From: Pseudomonadota bacterium | GTDB lineage: Bacteria > Desulfobacterota > Desulfobacteria > Desulfobacterales > Desulfolunaceae | Length of the DNA: 64,000 bases | Reading direction: 5' to 3' | Assembly (NCBI GenBank): GCA_018818835.1 | Contig: JAHIRD010000026.1 | Span: 25,952-89,951, forward strand | In this document: one piece after another, positions 7,895-18,003 of the stretch | How positions within the stretch are numbered: position 1 is the stretch's first letter | Layout: every line of letters starts with the position of its first letter | Program-made: the position numbers and the translations under genes | The notes under the pieces: model-generated | Database searches by the model: none | Seen by the model: the letters and a program-made list of their open reading frames with translations, nothing else | What the model was told of the DNA's origin: nothing

Positions 7895-9322
7895 TTATCC
7901 CATGGATTCCACGGGGGCAGTCGTTTGGGATTCGACCCCGAGAATAACGGTTTTTGTCGTTTTGAACACAATAAATATATCCATGAGTACAGATGAGTTT
8001 TTTATGTAGTACAGATCGTAGTTCAATTTTTCAATGGCATCATCTTCCGTAGAACCATATCCGTAATTGACCTGTGCCCAGCCGGTAATGCCCGGTTTTA
8101 CGGTAAAACGAATTCCGTAATAGGGAATGGATTTCTCGAGTTGGTTGACAAAAAATTCGCGTTCAGGCCTTGGCCCCACAAAGCTCATATCCCCCTTCAA
8201 AACATTCCATAATTGGGGAATTTCATCAATCCGATAGTTTCTTAAGTATTTCCCTATCCATGTGATACGGGTATCTCCGGCTTTTGACCATAATGGGCCT
8301 GATTTTTTTTCCGCACCCCATACCATGGTGCGGAACTTATACATGTTATAGTTTTTTTTTCCTTTTCCCATGCGAGACTGGGAATAAAACACAGGGCCCC
8401 GTGAGTCCAGCTTGATCAGGATTGCCGTGACAAGGATCAGGGGCATTAATAGAAGCAAAAGGAATATCGATAGACTGTAGTCAAGGGCAATCGTCATGGT
8501 ATGGTGTAAGAACGAACGGTTAAACCCCTCGGAAAAAATCAACCAGCACGGGCTTATCTGGTTGACATGCAGTTTACCGGTTATCATCTCAAAAAAAGAG
8601 TTGCCGTCCATGACCCGGACTCCATTGATTCTGCACTTCAGAAGTTCATGTTCAAGACTGCCTTTGCATCCTTCCAGATCTTTATCAGATACAATCAGCT
8701 GGGCACCAATATCCTTTGCAAGCTCGGAAAGGCCATCATAATTATCACAGGCTGCTTTTATCTGGATAGTCTGGTTTTCACCCTTTATGTGGGGATCATA
8801 ATCCGGGAGAACATGGATAATATGATATCCCGAATCTTTTCTGGACGTAATTTCAAGGATGATGGATCGGATCAGGGGGCTGTTGCCAACGAAAAGGATT
8901 GTTTTATCAAAAAGACGGCACCTCAAGATAAGGGTATAGATAAAACGCCATGACATCACAAGAAGAACCATCATAAGGAGGCTTAGGATGAATGCTGGGT
9001 TGGAGATGATGCCGTGGCCGATCCATAGATGGATTCCTGACAAGATGATGGTTGCCCCTCCAAGGGCCTGGACAAGTCGGCTGATCAGCTCCTTATTGTT
9101 TCTCAATGCATTCAGGTCGTACATGGTGTTGTAATAGAGGCAAATCTGGCAGATAAATGTGATCAGAAAACTTTGGGTGTATAAAACAAAAGCGGGTTGA
9201 TCCGTATCCATACCCTTTAAAAATGTTGCCGACACGGTTACTGCCAGGAAAATCAACAGGCCTTCACCCATGATGAAAAATATATTCCGTACTGGATAAT
9301 ATCGCTTAAAAAGTCTGATCAT
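7895..9322 (-). CDS. Polyprenyl-phosphate sugar transferase, PEP-CTERM/exopolysaccharide type
   Basis: A 475-residue inner-membrane enzyme that should transfer a sugar phosphate to undecaprenyl phosphate and start exopolysaccharide synthesis. The N-terminal third has several membrane helices, the middle a CoA-binding-like region, and one helix (about 280-305) precedes the catalytic domain. Conserved motifs are KFRTM, DEIPQLWNVLKGDMSFVGPRP, EREFFV, and PGITGWAQVNYGY. The ending, with YDLYYIKNSS, is typical of the EpsB-like enzymes associated with PEP-CTERM systems. The start codon follows the preceding gene's TAA directly, and the ribosome binding site AAGGCGG lies inside that gene, so translation is coupled. 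Converges with the FHA regulator, where only a weak hairpin separates the two. Confidence 0.9.
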   Translation of the reverse strand: MIRLFKRYYPVRNIFFIMGEGLLIFLAVTVSATFLKGMDTDQPAFVLYTQSFLITFICQICLYYNTMYDLNALRNNKELISRLVQALGGATIILSGIHLWIGHGIISNPAFILSLLMMVLLVMSWRFIYTLILRCRLFDKTILFVGNSPLIRSIILEITSRKDSGYHIIHVLPDYDPHIKGENQTIQIKAACDNYDGLSELAKDIGAQLIVSDKDLEGCKGSLEHELLKCRINGVRVMDGNSFFEMITGKLHVNQISPCWLIFSEGFNRSFLHHTMTIALDYSLSIFLLLLLMPLILVTAILIKLDSRGPVFYSQSRMGKGKKNYNMYKFRTMVWGAEKKSGPLWSKAGDTRITWIGKYLRNYRIDEIPQLWNVLKGDMSFVGPRPEREFFVNQLEKSIPYYGIRFTVKPGITGWAQVNYGYGSTEDDAIEKLNYDLYYIKNSSVLMDIFIVFKTTKTVILGVESQTTAPVESMG

Positions 9323-10825
9323 TTATGCCGCCTTTTTGTATGAATTGTATTTTTTATAAATATTATAGGTGGTTCGACTCCCTGAATAATTGTTATAGAT
9401 AACACCATAGATTTTTTTCTGATCCAGCAATTGAGTCAATTTTTTCATGTCGCTTACGTTTGTTCGTTTATGGCTGGCAACCAGAACGATGGAATCAGCG
9501 AATTTTGAAACCACGCAGCCTTCTGCCATCAGCGAGGGAGGGGCCGCATCCAGAATAATAATCATGTCCTTGAACCGTTTTTTTAATCCGGCAAGGAGTC
9601 TCTCCATTTTATCGGAAGAGAGCAGCTGTAATGCATTGGCCTTGAAAGGCCCTGCAGGTAATATCGACAGATTCTCTATGCCGGTGGCCTGAATATGATC
9701 GGCCAGGGCCACGTTGTCCTGGGCGAGAAAATCACTGAGACCTGTTTCGTTTGAAAGATTAAAATAGGTGTGGATCGACGGGGAACGTAAGTCACAATCA
9801 ATGATCAAGACATGCTTGCCGGTATTTCGGGCAAGGCTTACTGCTGCATTTGAGGATACATAGCTTTTCCCCTCACCGGATGAGGGGCTTGTGAACATGA
9901 AGACCTGATGCTTTGTAAGAATATCCGATTTTATCATATCTGCTGTCAGTTTGTTGAACTGTTCCGCCTCATAGGAATCAGGCTGGGATACGGTGATGAG
10001 AGTACTGCTTGTTTTTTTATCATGGGCCAGGGCAGGGTTTGAGATGGCCTGTGAATTTCCTTTTCCGATTTTTTTTAAAGAGGCTGTGACCCTTGAAATC
10101 TCTTCGTTTTGTTTGAGGCTATGTTTTCTGATGCTGCCAAGAAGTTTTGCTTTTCCTGGTAAAACAATGGGTTTGTTCTGCATGGCCCGGGGCAAAAGAG
10201 ATTCATCGATGGATAACACAACGCCATCGGCATGTTTTACAAAGGGAGGTACCTCCTCGGATACCTTGACCAGATCCGTGTTGATGATAATGACAATCCC
10301 AGGACATTTGGTTTTTAATTCATGGATAAACCGGGACATTTTTTCAGAGGACAGCAAGGATGAAACAGACCCTTTCACATGCCCTGCAGGAAGCAATTGA
10401 AGGCGATCCACAGGGGGTTTAAGAATAAGGGATGAAAGAACACACTCCCCTTCAAGATATTCCGACAGGCCTGGCAGGTCATGATAGTCAAATCGTAAGT
10501 GGATGGAGGGGGATGCCAGGTCTGCGTCAATGAGGAATACCGACTGGCCAGGCATCCGGGCAATGGCTGAGGCCAAGTGCACGGCAACATTCCCTTTGTC
10601 ATGTTTGTTTACAGCAGACGCAACCACAATCACTTCAGGAAATAGATCCGGATCAATTTTACTGATTGAGCGTGAAAGGGAGATTAATTTTTGCTCGTCA
10701 CGGGATTCATGATGCGCACTGGCCACAGGAGCCTGTTTATCAGGGACGGGTCGCTCCATGGGCCGACTCTTTATGATGCCTGCGTTCGTTGGATATGATT
10801 TGAGAAGGTTAAATCGGTATGCCAT
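9323..10825 (-). CDS. Tandem tyrosine-autokinase-like ATPase (degenerate plus intact domain)
   Basis: A 500-residue cytoplasmic protein with two CpsD/CapB-like P-loop domains. The first (about 55-230) keeps the Walker A' LIDADLASPS but its P-loop reads SAVNKHDKGN, without the GKT/S core, so it is probably inactive. The second (about 300-480) has an intact Walker A (SPSSGEGKS), Walker A' LIIDCDLRSPS and the C-terminal tyrosine cluster (six tyrosines in the last 27 residues) where such kinases autophosphorylate. These proteins control polysaccharide polymerisation with a Wzz-like membrane partner; no partner gene is in the window. Coupled to the sugar transferase downstream (TAA then ATG). A single intact domain is the norm, so this looks like an internal duplication with decay of the first copy. 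Confidence 0.88.
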   Translation of the reverse strand: MAYRFNLLKSYPTNAGIIKSRPMERPVPDKQAPVASAHHESRDEQKLISLSRSISKIDPDLFPEVIVVASAVNKHDKGNVAVHLASAIARMPGQSVFLIDADLASPSIHLRFDYHDLPGLSEYLEGECVLSSLILKPPVDRLQLLPAGHVKGSVSSLLSSEKMSRFIHELKTKCPGIVIIINTDLVKVSEEVPPFVKHADGVVLSIDESLLPRAMQNKPIVLPGKAKLLGSIRKHSLKQNEEISRVTASLKKIGKGNSQAISNPALAHDKKTSSTLITVSQPDSYEAEQFNKLTADMIKSDILTKHQVFMFTSPSSGEGKSYVSSNAAVSLARNTGKHVLIIDCDLRSPSIHTYFNLSNETGLSDFLAQDNVALADHIQATGIENLSILPAGPFKANALQLLSSDKMERLLAGLKKRFKDMIIILDAAPPSLMAEGCVVSKFADSIVLVASHKRTNVSDMKKLTQLLDQKKIYGVIYNNYSGSRTTYNIYKKYNSYKKAA

Positions 10826-10871
10826 ATCATGCCTCCATGCACTTATTTAAAAAACCGTGTTGAACCAGTGA

Positions 10872-11672
10872 TCAGGCCAGGGATGCTCGGGTGGTTTTTT
10901 TGGATTTGCGCGTATAGCCGCCCAGCCCCAAAAGGCCGGAACCAAGCAAAAACAAGGTGCCGGGTTCAGGAACAGGTTGTGCGGAAGAGGGCTCATGTTC
11001 CATTATTTCGTTGATTTTGGCATAGGTAAAGTCAGCCGTGAAACGGGTGGGGTCATTTTTCAGGTAATCCAGATCAAACAGACCGATATAGTCATCTTTG
11101 GCAAAGGCCACGTCATCCCATACCGAATAGAGGATTGAGTAGGTGATCACGTTCAGCAGAATGTCTTCATCTTTCATTTTTTGGCTTAAGGCTTTCTCGC
11201 CGGTCATACCTTTATAAGAATAAGTCTCTGCATAGTCCGCATCTTCGTCGGTGATTAAAATCATGACTTTTGCGAAATCATTTCCGGTCCAGGCGAAATT
11301 GTCGGCTGCCCAGTCCACGGCTTGGTAGCTTCGCTCAATGCCACCGTATAGGTTGTTTGCTGCCCATTCTGCTTCGGCAACCACTGTGGCGATATCCGAA
11401 GGGATATCGGCCCAGGCGTTCCGGGTCTTATAATATCCGGACAGGGTCCCAGCCGTATATTCAAACCCGGCAATGCCGTAATTGGCTTTGATCCCTTTTT
11501 TTTCCACCGTTGAATTGATTTCTTTGAGGCTGTTGCTGATCCATTGAAATTCATTATACATGCTTCCTGACTGGTCCACGACGAAAACCATGTCTGCAAA
11601 GGATGCGGCCAAAAGTGATGCAGGTAATAAAACTAAAAATGATGCAATCAGGCTGATAAGTGTTTTTTTCAT
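10872..11672 (-). CDS. VWA-domain PEP-CTERM protein
   Basis: A 266-residue exported protein: signal peptide (MKKTLISLIASFLVLLPASL), von Willebrand factor A domain with metal-site motif DQSGS, and a C-terminal PEP-CTERM signal (VPEPGTLFLLGSGLLGLGG then RKSKK). It probably acts at the cell surface in adhesion or matrix binding. The ATG at 11672 has AAGGGGG upstream and begins a proper signal peptide. An in-frame ATG at 11786 has an even better site (AAAAGGAGGG, five bases away) and would add 38 residues before the signal peptide. Only 46 bases separate it from the tandem kinase-like gene, so the three genes to 7895 probably form one operon. Confidence 0.87.
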   Translation of the reverse strand: MKKTLISLIASFLVLLPASLLAASFADMVFVVDQSGSMYNEFQWISNSLKEINSTVEKKGIKANYGIAGFEYTAGTLSGYYKTRNAWADIPSDIATVVAEAEWAANNLYGGIERSYQAVDWAADNFAWTGNDFAKVMILITDEDADYAETYSYKGMTGEKALSQKMKDEDILLNVITYSILYSVWDDVAFAKDDYIGLFDLDYLKNDPTRFTADFTYAKINEIMEHEPSSAQPVPEPGTLFLLGSGLLGLGGYTRKSKKTTRASLA

Positions 11673-12122
11673 AGTTCCCCCTTGGTTAGGTAGCCCCGCT
11701 GTCATATCCTTATGGGACTTAGACCGGTGGATTTGCGCCCAGGATTTTTCAATCAAGGTTGCCGTTTCTTCCAATGTATGAATCATATTTCCCTCCTTTT
11801 TTACTGTTTGATCATACACCATCGCAATAGGTGTGCCGGAGGTGAAAAAGGGTAGACTCAAAGGCGGGTTGTTTGATGTTTAAATATCTGATATTATGAA
11901 TTAATAATTTTTTTATTCGAAGATATTTCAGCGAAAGGGGGCTGGGAAAAAATGTGGAGGAATAGGCCCATATGTCAGAAAATCAGGCAGGTGAAAGACT
12001 GGTAATCTATTTAAGGTTCTGTAATATTTATATATAGTGATGAAGATTTTGATATGTCCGAAAATCGGACAGCCACGATGGCTGTCGGGTTTTCGGCCAT
12101 GGTTGCATTGCTGGAGCCAACT
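11673..12122. other. Leader region upstream of the VWA gene
   Basis: About 450 bases between the giant phosphatase gene and the signal-peptide start of the VWA gene. It includes the in-frame alternative start at 11786, AT-rich sequence from 11880 to 12057, and the hairpin at 12058-12096. No separate gene is supported. Confidence 0.5.
12058..12096 (-). terminator. Long hairpin after the first giant phosphatase gene
   Basis: GACAGCCA (12068-12075) pairs with TGGCTGTC (12079-12086), and the outer arms CCGAAAA (12058-12064) and TTTTCGG (12090-12096) pair across a three-base internal loop. It starts about 27 bases after the stop codon at 12123. No T-run follows on the minus strand, so it may be a weak terminator or a 3' stabilising hairpin. 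Confidence 0.55.
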
Positions 12123-15100
12123 TTATTCTTCTCCGCCGTTCCATCGGGGAGGTTTAAACCCCACCACGGTGACATCGTCCTGGCGGTTGTGATCGCCTAT
12201 ATGATCATGGAAGGCCCGGTGCAGAAGATCCCGCTGTTCGTCAAAGGGTTTATGGCTGTTTTCAAGCAAAAGGTGTTGAAATCGTTTGTTGCCGAAACGT
12301 AGTTTCTGGCCTCCGCCCAACTGGTCCGTATATCCGTCTGTGGCCATGTAGAATTGGTGATCCGTTTTCACGGTGATCCGGTGTTCGGTGAAGGTGTAGT
12401 TTAAATCCGATGTTGTGTAGCCCAGGCTCTTTTTGTCACCTTTGATCATGGTTAACTGATTTTTATCGACACAGATAAGGGGTATTCTCGCTCCGGCAAA
12501 AGTCAGGGTTTTTGAGGGGGCATCCAGAAAACAGATCCCCGCATCCAGGCCGTCATCGGACAGGGCATCACCCGTATCCTGATGAAGGGAGGTTTTGACG
12601 ATGGCGTTGAGGCGTTTGAGGATATCGCCCGGTGATCTGCAACCTTCATCGTGAATGATCTGCCTCAGGCCGGTGGCCACGATGATGGTCATGAAGGCGC
12701 CGGGAACGCCGTGACCCGTGCAATCGATAATGCCAAGGATAGAGCCGTTTTCAAAGGTACCGGCATAGAAGAAATCCCCGCCGACAATATCCCTGGGGTC
12801 CCAGATGTAAAAGCTGTCCGGCAGCCAGGTCCGGATCTGGGTTACGTCGGGCAATAAGGACTGCTGTATCATTTTGGCATAGCGGATGCCTTCCAGAATG
12901 TGGGTATTGGCCTTTTCGACTTTTTTAAAGGTCAGGTTCAGCTCCTGAAGGGTGTTGTTTAGTTTATGGGTTCGCTCATTGACGCGCTGTTCGAGTTCGG
13001 CATTGAGTGTCCTGATTTCTTCCTCGGACCGTTTTCGTTCTGTAATATCCGTGACCATGGCGAATGATCCCGAATCGTTGCCATCGTAGAGCAGTGTGGT
13101 ATTGAACTGGCAGATCAGAGTCGTTCCATCCAGGCGCTTGACGGGCGTTTCAAAGATGCATTTTTTATGTTTTCTTAATACGTCTTTCTGCTTTCTGACT
13201 TTTTCCTCGCTTTCCTTATCTCCAAATTCAAACATATGATGCCCGACAATGGCCTCCCGGGGACGGCCAAGGATGGCACACATTTCAGGATTGACATCCA
13301 GTGTGTAGCCCTTGTTGTCGACCTGCCAGAATCCTTCGTTGGCCGTTTCCAAAATATGGCTTAAATGCTCCCGTGCACGGGAGATTTTTTCATAAAGTCT
13401 TGCATTCTCAATGGAAATGGCGGCCTGGGACGAAAGAAGGGAAAGGACTTCAATCCCCTTGGGCGTAAACGCGTCTGTGGCGATAGTGTTTTCAAGGTAA
13501 AGTACGCCAACCAGTTTGGATTGCCGGATAACCGGCAGGCATAAAATGGACTTGGATTGGTTTTCAACGACATAGGGATCATGGGTAAAGGGACCTTCGA
13601 AGGCGGCATTGTTCAGGAGAAGCATCTCTTTTGTTCGCTCTACATAATGAACAATGGAAAGGGATATGCCTCCGTAATGATCAAGGGGCACGTCTTTTTG
13701 AGCATGAACACTTTTATCCCTACCGCCCTCGGCTTCGACGTAGAGTTTTTTATCGTATTCGTTTTCAAGGATCAAACATCCTGTTTGCGCTCCGGCGTTT
13801 TCGATGGAAAGCGTCATGATATCCACAAGGAGTTTTTCCAGATCTATCTCGCTGGACAAGGCCTGGAATGCTTTGATGATGGTTGTAAGATCGAGGGCCA
13901 CCGATGAATCGGTGTTGTCCGCCCCTGAACCCGTGCCCGGCGTTTTTCCCAAGGTATCAATCATAAGTTCCGGGTATTTTTTTTCCAGGTCTTTGACCTT
14001 GGCTGTTGCTCCCCATTTTATGTAGCCGTACTGAGCGTTCTTCATGTATTGACACGCCTGTTCCATATCGCCTGTTTCACGGAAAAACAGTGCCGCACGC
14101 TCATTAGCAATGGCCTCGTTCTGGGTATAGCCATTGTCATGTGCTGATGCGATGGCCCGGTCATAAAAGGCTGCGGCTTTTTTGCGCTTTCCCTTAATAC
14201 GAGCGCGTTCGGCTTCAACCAAAAGATATTTGTGCTCAAAGTTTTCAGGGCAGTTCTTTGTCCAGAGATTCATCTTCCCCTGATTTTGCTTTAGGATACG
14301 GCTGTATTTTCTTTTTTCCATGGACGGGAGTTGGGGATACAGGGCCAAAATGGCAAGGGAGGTATAAAAGTTGGCTTCAGGGACGTGAAGGCTTCCTAAA
14401 TAAATTTTTTTCTTTGTCAGGTCGTCCAATCTGTTGAAAAGAGGGGGGCATTTGGAAAAATTTCCGAACAGATAATGAAGCTGAAGCATGATCAGAGAGA
14501 AAAGATAGGTCCCAACCAGATTATTCGTTTCCCTGTAAAATTTAAAATGGTCGTCAGGAACGAAATCCTTGGTGGCCAACTCGCCCCTCCGGTCGGTCAG
14601 GCCCTTTAAACACAGGCATGTCTGTACCATGGCCAGAAAATTATACCGGTTAAACGGGTCATTGCTTTCCATTTGAAAATAGCGATAGTTTTCATATTCC
14701 TCGAGAAATTCATCGATATTGCTGCCCAACATCCAATGGGTTTCACCCAGAAGTTTAATGCTGTGGCTGCCGAACAACAAATTCCCTGTATCCAGGCCTT
14801 CTTTATAGGCCTCCCGAAAATAATCCAGGTTATATTTCGCGTGTTTCCTCCAGTGTTGCAGAGAAAAGGCAAAAATAAATTTGAACCGGCACCTGTTTTT
14901 TGAGGATGCAAATCGTTCGCTGAGCTTCAGCGCGGTTTCTCCAAACCGAAAACCATGGGAATACAAACCAAGGGCCGATCCCAAAATGGAACCAATGGTA
15001 ATGAAACTGAACGCGACGGCTTCAAACGTGCCGTCTTTTAGCTGATATATGCCGCCTTTTATGGATAAGTACGCGAATATATTAGGATCCGTATAATAGG

Positions 15101-17789
15101 CCACGATGCCTGTATGAATTGCCAGATTGTTATAGGCTAACTTGGCCGGGTCTGTCATCAGGGGCAAATCAATCAAATCTTCGATTCTTCTTCTGCCGAA
15201 TTTGATTCTGTACTTGAGCAGCTCCAACACCACTCTTGCATCGCTTACCTTATCCGGTAGTTTGAAACCAACCAGTCGCATTCCTTCATAACCCAGCCTT
15301 AGAGCTTCTTTGTAATTTCCCTGGGATGTATAGAGCAGGATAATCAAGGTATAGATGTTTGCCCTGTCAATATTGGATGTTACGTTTTTCAGGACAATCT
15401 GTAATATGTTTTCAGTCTCCCTGAAGTTCAGATTGAGATAAAAACATTCGATCATTTCTCTGTACAGGGAATAGGTGAGTTGATAATGGCTCTTCCAGCA
15501 GTCTTCAGGAAGGAGGCTTTCGCCTGTTTTTAAATAGATGATAGCGGAGGCATACGCAGTGGAACTCTTCGCCTTTTGAGCGGCGCTTAGATTTAATTTT
15601 GCATGGGTAATCTTTTCATCTGCCCCAGTTACGAGTGAGATCCCACTGTTGATTTGATCGACAATATAAAATATCTTTTCATTCAGATCTTCGGGGCTGC
15701 TTTTTTTAAGCACATTGGTTCCGATCCGGTAGTGGGTCTTACTCTTTTCATTTTCCGGGATCAGGGAATAGGCTGCCTCCTGAATCCGGTCATGAAGAAA
15801 CATGTACAAATCGCCATGGAGGCGTATTAAATCCTCATGAATCGCCACGGAGAGATCCCCAAGGATTTCCTCGATGGATTTCCCGGACACCATGGCTAAG
15901 GTCTCAATGTCAAATCTGTTTCCGATGCATGCGCAGATCTTTACGATATCCTGTGTTTTATTCGTGAGCCTTGAAATTTTTCCGGCCAGGAACTCAACCA
16001 CATTATCGGTGAACTGCATCTGTTGAATCAGGCTGAGATCCCACTGCCAGCCGGTTTTTGGATCGATATCCAGAATACGGGTGTCATAAAGGTTTTTCAG
16101 AAACTGTATGACAAAGAAGGGATTGCCTGCTGTTTTTTTATGGATCAGATCGGCCAGGGGCATGGATTTTTCTGTGTGACATCTCAGCAACTCCATAAGT
16201 ATCTTATTGACATGGGTTGAAGAAAGGGGACCAAGCACGATGCTGTTTATGATTTTCTCTTTTTTGATGATGTCATCAAAGGTGATTGAAAGGGGGTGCG
16301 ATCGGTTGACCTCGTTATCTCTGTATGCGCAGATTAAGAGAAAATAGCTTGTTTCAGGATTGATTATAACCGTTTTTATCAGGTTAAGACTGGCCATATC
16401 CGCCCACTGCACGTCGTCCAAAAACAGAGAAAGAGGATGGTCTTTTGTCGTAAAAACATGAATGAAATTTTTAAATGCCAGATTAAATCTGTTTTGTGAT
16501 TCCTCGGGATTAAGATCCGGGACATCCGGCTGTGTACCTATAATAAGTTCCAATTCAGGAATAACGTCCGTGATGACCTTGCCGTTTGGGCCGAGAGCGT
16601 TTAACAGCCGGTTCTTCCATGAATGGATCCGGTCTTCGCTTTCGGTGATGATCTGGCGTATGAGGCTCTGAAATGCCTGGATAAACGCGCTGTAGGGGAC
16701 GTCTTTTCTAAACTGGTCATATTTGCCGGAAATGAAATACCCCTTATTTGCCACCACAGGCGTGTGTATGGCATGGATCATCGCTGATTTGCCAATTCCC
16801 GGATGGCCCAGAACACGGACAATTTCGCTGCGTCCTTTTGCCACCCGCTCAAAGGATGAACGTAAGGTTTCCAGCTCAGTCTCACGGCCCACAAGGCGCT
16901 GGGGAATATTAAACCGGATGGGTATATCCTGGCTTGCTAAAGGAAAGGAATCGATTTTGTTTTGACGGATCAGTTGATTGAGGCACATGTCAATATCGGC
17001 GGCCAGACCCATGCTGTTTTGATAGCGCTCTTCCGGATTTTTAGATAAAAGCTTCATGATAATCCCGGAGATAACCGGCGGAATCGATGCGTCGACTTGA
17101 TCCGGGGCCACAGGTCTGCGCGCGATATGCGCATGAATCATCTCCATGGGGTCTTTTGACGTGAACGGTACTGTACCCGTGAGCATTTCATAACATGTGA
17201 TCCCAAGGGAATACAGGTCCGCGCGGTAATCCACGTTCCGGTTCATTCGGCCGGTCTGTTCAGGAGACATATACGAAAGGGTGCCTTGGATCACCTCCGG
17301 GTTGTAGATTCCCTCATTGGCGTGCGTTAAGGCTGCGAAAATACCGAAATTGGCAATCTTCACCGTGTTCTGATCCGCATTCACCAGGATGTTCAACGGC
17401 TTGATATCCAGGTGGACGATATTTTTTTGATGAACAAGTCCAAGGGTCTCAGCCACTTTACCCGCGATGTTTAAAAAAAATGTTAAGTCGACTTGGTCTG
17501 ATCGGATCAGCTCACTGAGGGGCGTTCCGTTAAAATCCTCTTCGATGATGGCGAATCTGTTATCATGTTCAACCAGGTCAAAGGTTTTGATGATTCCGTC
17601 CATATCAAGATTTCTGACACGCTGAAGTCCCTGTCTGAACCGCGCGATCTCGGGTGGGGTGGGATATTTGGTTTTAAGCACCTTGATGATGACGCTTCGG
17701 TCTTCCGATTCTTTATTGCCACGGTAAACCACGGAATGCATTGTTTCAGGTAATTTTTCCTTGAAATGATAAGGACCAAAATCAGCCAT
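12123..17789 (-). CDS. Giant kinase-like/AAA/TPR/GAF/PAS/SpoIIE phosphatase, paralogue 1
   Basis: A 1888-residue cytoplasmic signalling protein. Order: Ser/Thr kinase-like domain (5-270), AAA ATPase of the predicted-ATPase/STAND kind (about 295-650; Walker A GHPGIGKS 328-335, Walker B LFLDDVQWAD 455-464), a helical-repeat region (about 700-1290), GAF (about 1296-1455), PAS (about 1476-1585), coiled coil, and a SpoIIE-type PP2C phosphatase (about 1665-1885; GGDFF, DCTGHGVPGAF, SDDGLDAGI, ATDGYTDQ, QDDVTVV). The kinase HRD reads HLD (126-128), which keeps the catalytic Asp, but DFG reads NFG (147-149), so magnesium binding is doubtful. The phosphatase residues look intact; the usual target would be an anti-sigma antagonist (STAS) protein, none of which is seen here. 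The ribosome binding site CAGGAGA supports the start. A paralogue lies at 21844-27450. Confidence 0.9.
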   Translation of the reverse strand: MADFGPYHFKEKLPETMHSVVYRGNKESEDRSVIIKVLKTKYPTPPEIARFRQGLQRVRNLDMDGIIKTFDLVEHDNRFAIIEEDFNGTPLSELIRSDQVDLTFFLNIAGKVAETLGLVHQKNIVHLDIKPLNILVNADQNTVKIANFGIFAALTHANEGIYNPEVIQGTLSYMSPEQTGRMNRNVDYRADLYSLGITCYEMLTGTVPFTSKDPMEMIHAHIARRPVAPDQVDASIPPVISGIIMKLLSKNPEERYQNSMGLAADIDMCLNQLIRQNKIDSFPLASQDIPIRFNIPQRLVGRETELETLRSSFERVAKGRSEIVRVLGHPGIGKSAMIHAIHTPVVANKGYFISGKYDQFRKDVPYSAFIQAFQSLIRQIITESEDRIHSWKNRLLNALGPNGKVITDVIPELELIIGTQPDVPDLNPEESQNRFNLAFKNFIHVFTTKDHPLSLFLDDVQWADMASLNLIKTVIINPETSYFLLICAYRDNEVNRSHPLSITFDDIIKKEKIINSIVLGPLSSTHVNKILMELLRCHTEKSMPLADLIHKKTAGNPFFVIQFLKNLYDTRILDIDPKTGWQWDLSLIQQMQFTDNVVEFLAGKISRLTNKTQDIVKICACIGNRFDIETLAMVSGKSIEEILGDLSVAIHEDLIRLHGDLYMFLHDRIQEAAYSLIPENEKSKTHYRIGTNVLKKSSPEDLNEKIFYIVDQINSGISLVTGADEKITHAKLNLSAAQKAKSSTAYASAIIYLKTGESLLPEDCWKSHYQLTYSLYREMIECFYLNLNFRETENILQIVLKNVTSNIDRANIYTLIILLYTSQGNYKEALRLGYEGMRLVGFKLPDKVSDARVVLELLKYRIKFGRRRIEDLIDLPLMTDPAKLAYNNLAIHTGIVAYYTDPNIFAYLSIKGGIYQLKDGTFEAVAFSFITIGSILGSALGLYSHGFRFGETALKLSERFASSKNRCRFKFIFAFSLQHWRKHAKYNLDYFREAYKEGLDTGNLLFGSHSIKLLGETHWMLGSNIDEFLEEYENYRYFQMESNDPFNRYNFLAMVQTCLCLKGLTDRRGELATKDFVPDDHFKFYRETNNLVGTYLFSLIMLQLHYLFGNFSKCPPLFNRLDDLTKKKIYLGSLHVPEANFYTSLAILALYPQLPSMEKRKYSRILKQNQGKMNLWTKNCPENFEHKYLLVEAERARIKGKRKKAAAFYDRAIASAHDNGYTQNEAIANERAALFFRETGDMEQACQYMKNAQYGYIKWGATAKVKDLEKKYPELMIDTLGKTPGTGSGADNTDSSVALDLTTIIKAFQALSSEIDLEKLLVDIMTLSIENAGAQTGCLILENEYDKKLYVEAEGGRDKSVHAQKDVPLDHYGGISLSIVHYVERTKEMLLLNNAAFEGPFTHDPYVVENQSKSILCLPVIRQSKLVGVLYLENTIATDAFTPKGIEVLSLLSSQAAISIENARLYEKISRAREHLSHILETANEGFWQVDNKGYTLDVNPEMCAILGRPREAIVGHHMFEFGDKESEEKVRKQKDVLRKHKKCIFETPVKRLDGTTLICQFNTTLLYDGNDSGSFAMVTDITERKRSEEEIRTLNAELEQRVNERTHKLNNTLQELNLTFKKVEKANTHILEGIRYAKMIQQSLLPDVTQIRTWLPDSFYIWDPRDIVGGDFFYAGTFENGSILGIIDCTGHGVPGAFMTIIVATGLRQIIHDEGCRSPGDILKRLNAIVKTSLHQDTGDALSDDGLDAGICFLDAPSKTLTFAGARIPLICVDKNQLTMIKGDKKSLGYTTSDLNYTFTEHRITVKTDHQFYMATDGYTDQLGGGQKLRFGNKRFQHLLLENSHKPFDEQRDLLHRAFHDHIGDHNRQDDVTVVGFKPPRWNGGEE

Positions 17790-17897
17790 GCCCAGATGTC
17801 TCCTGAATGCTCAATGAAAAGAGGTACCACAATCCGGTTCAGCTCAAAACAGTTTCATGGCCGGTGAAATGGGCTATGCCGTTTAAGGAACTCAGAA

Positions 17898-17926
17898 AAT
17901 AAAGGGTGGAATTTAGTGTGTGTCAA
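17898..17926 (-). promoter_or_regulatory. Candidate sigma-70 promoter of giant paralogue 1
   Basis: On the minus strand, TTGACA (17926-17921), 17 bases, TTTATT (17903-17898). The -35 is perfect and the -10 matches four of six. Transcription would begin near 17891, about 100 bases before the ATG at 17789. Confidence 0.6.
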
Positions 17927-18003
17927 CAATAATTGTCTGCAATAATAAATCTTATTAAATTTACCACAGGGCGGATTTTTAAACAAGACGCACGATGAAC
18001 ATT

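Noticed and set aside
12099..12120. Minus-strand TGGCTC-N5-ATGCA as sigma-54 promoter for the VWA gene
   Set aside because: Two mismatches, located at the 3' end of the giant phosphatase gene and more than 300 bases from either possible start; likely chance.
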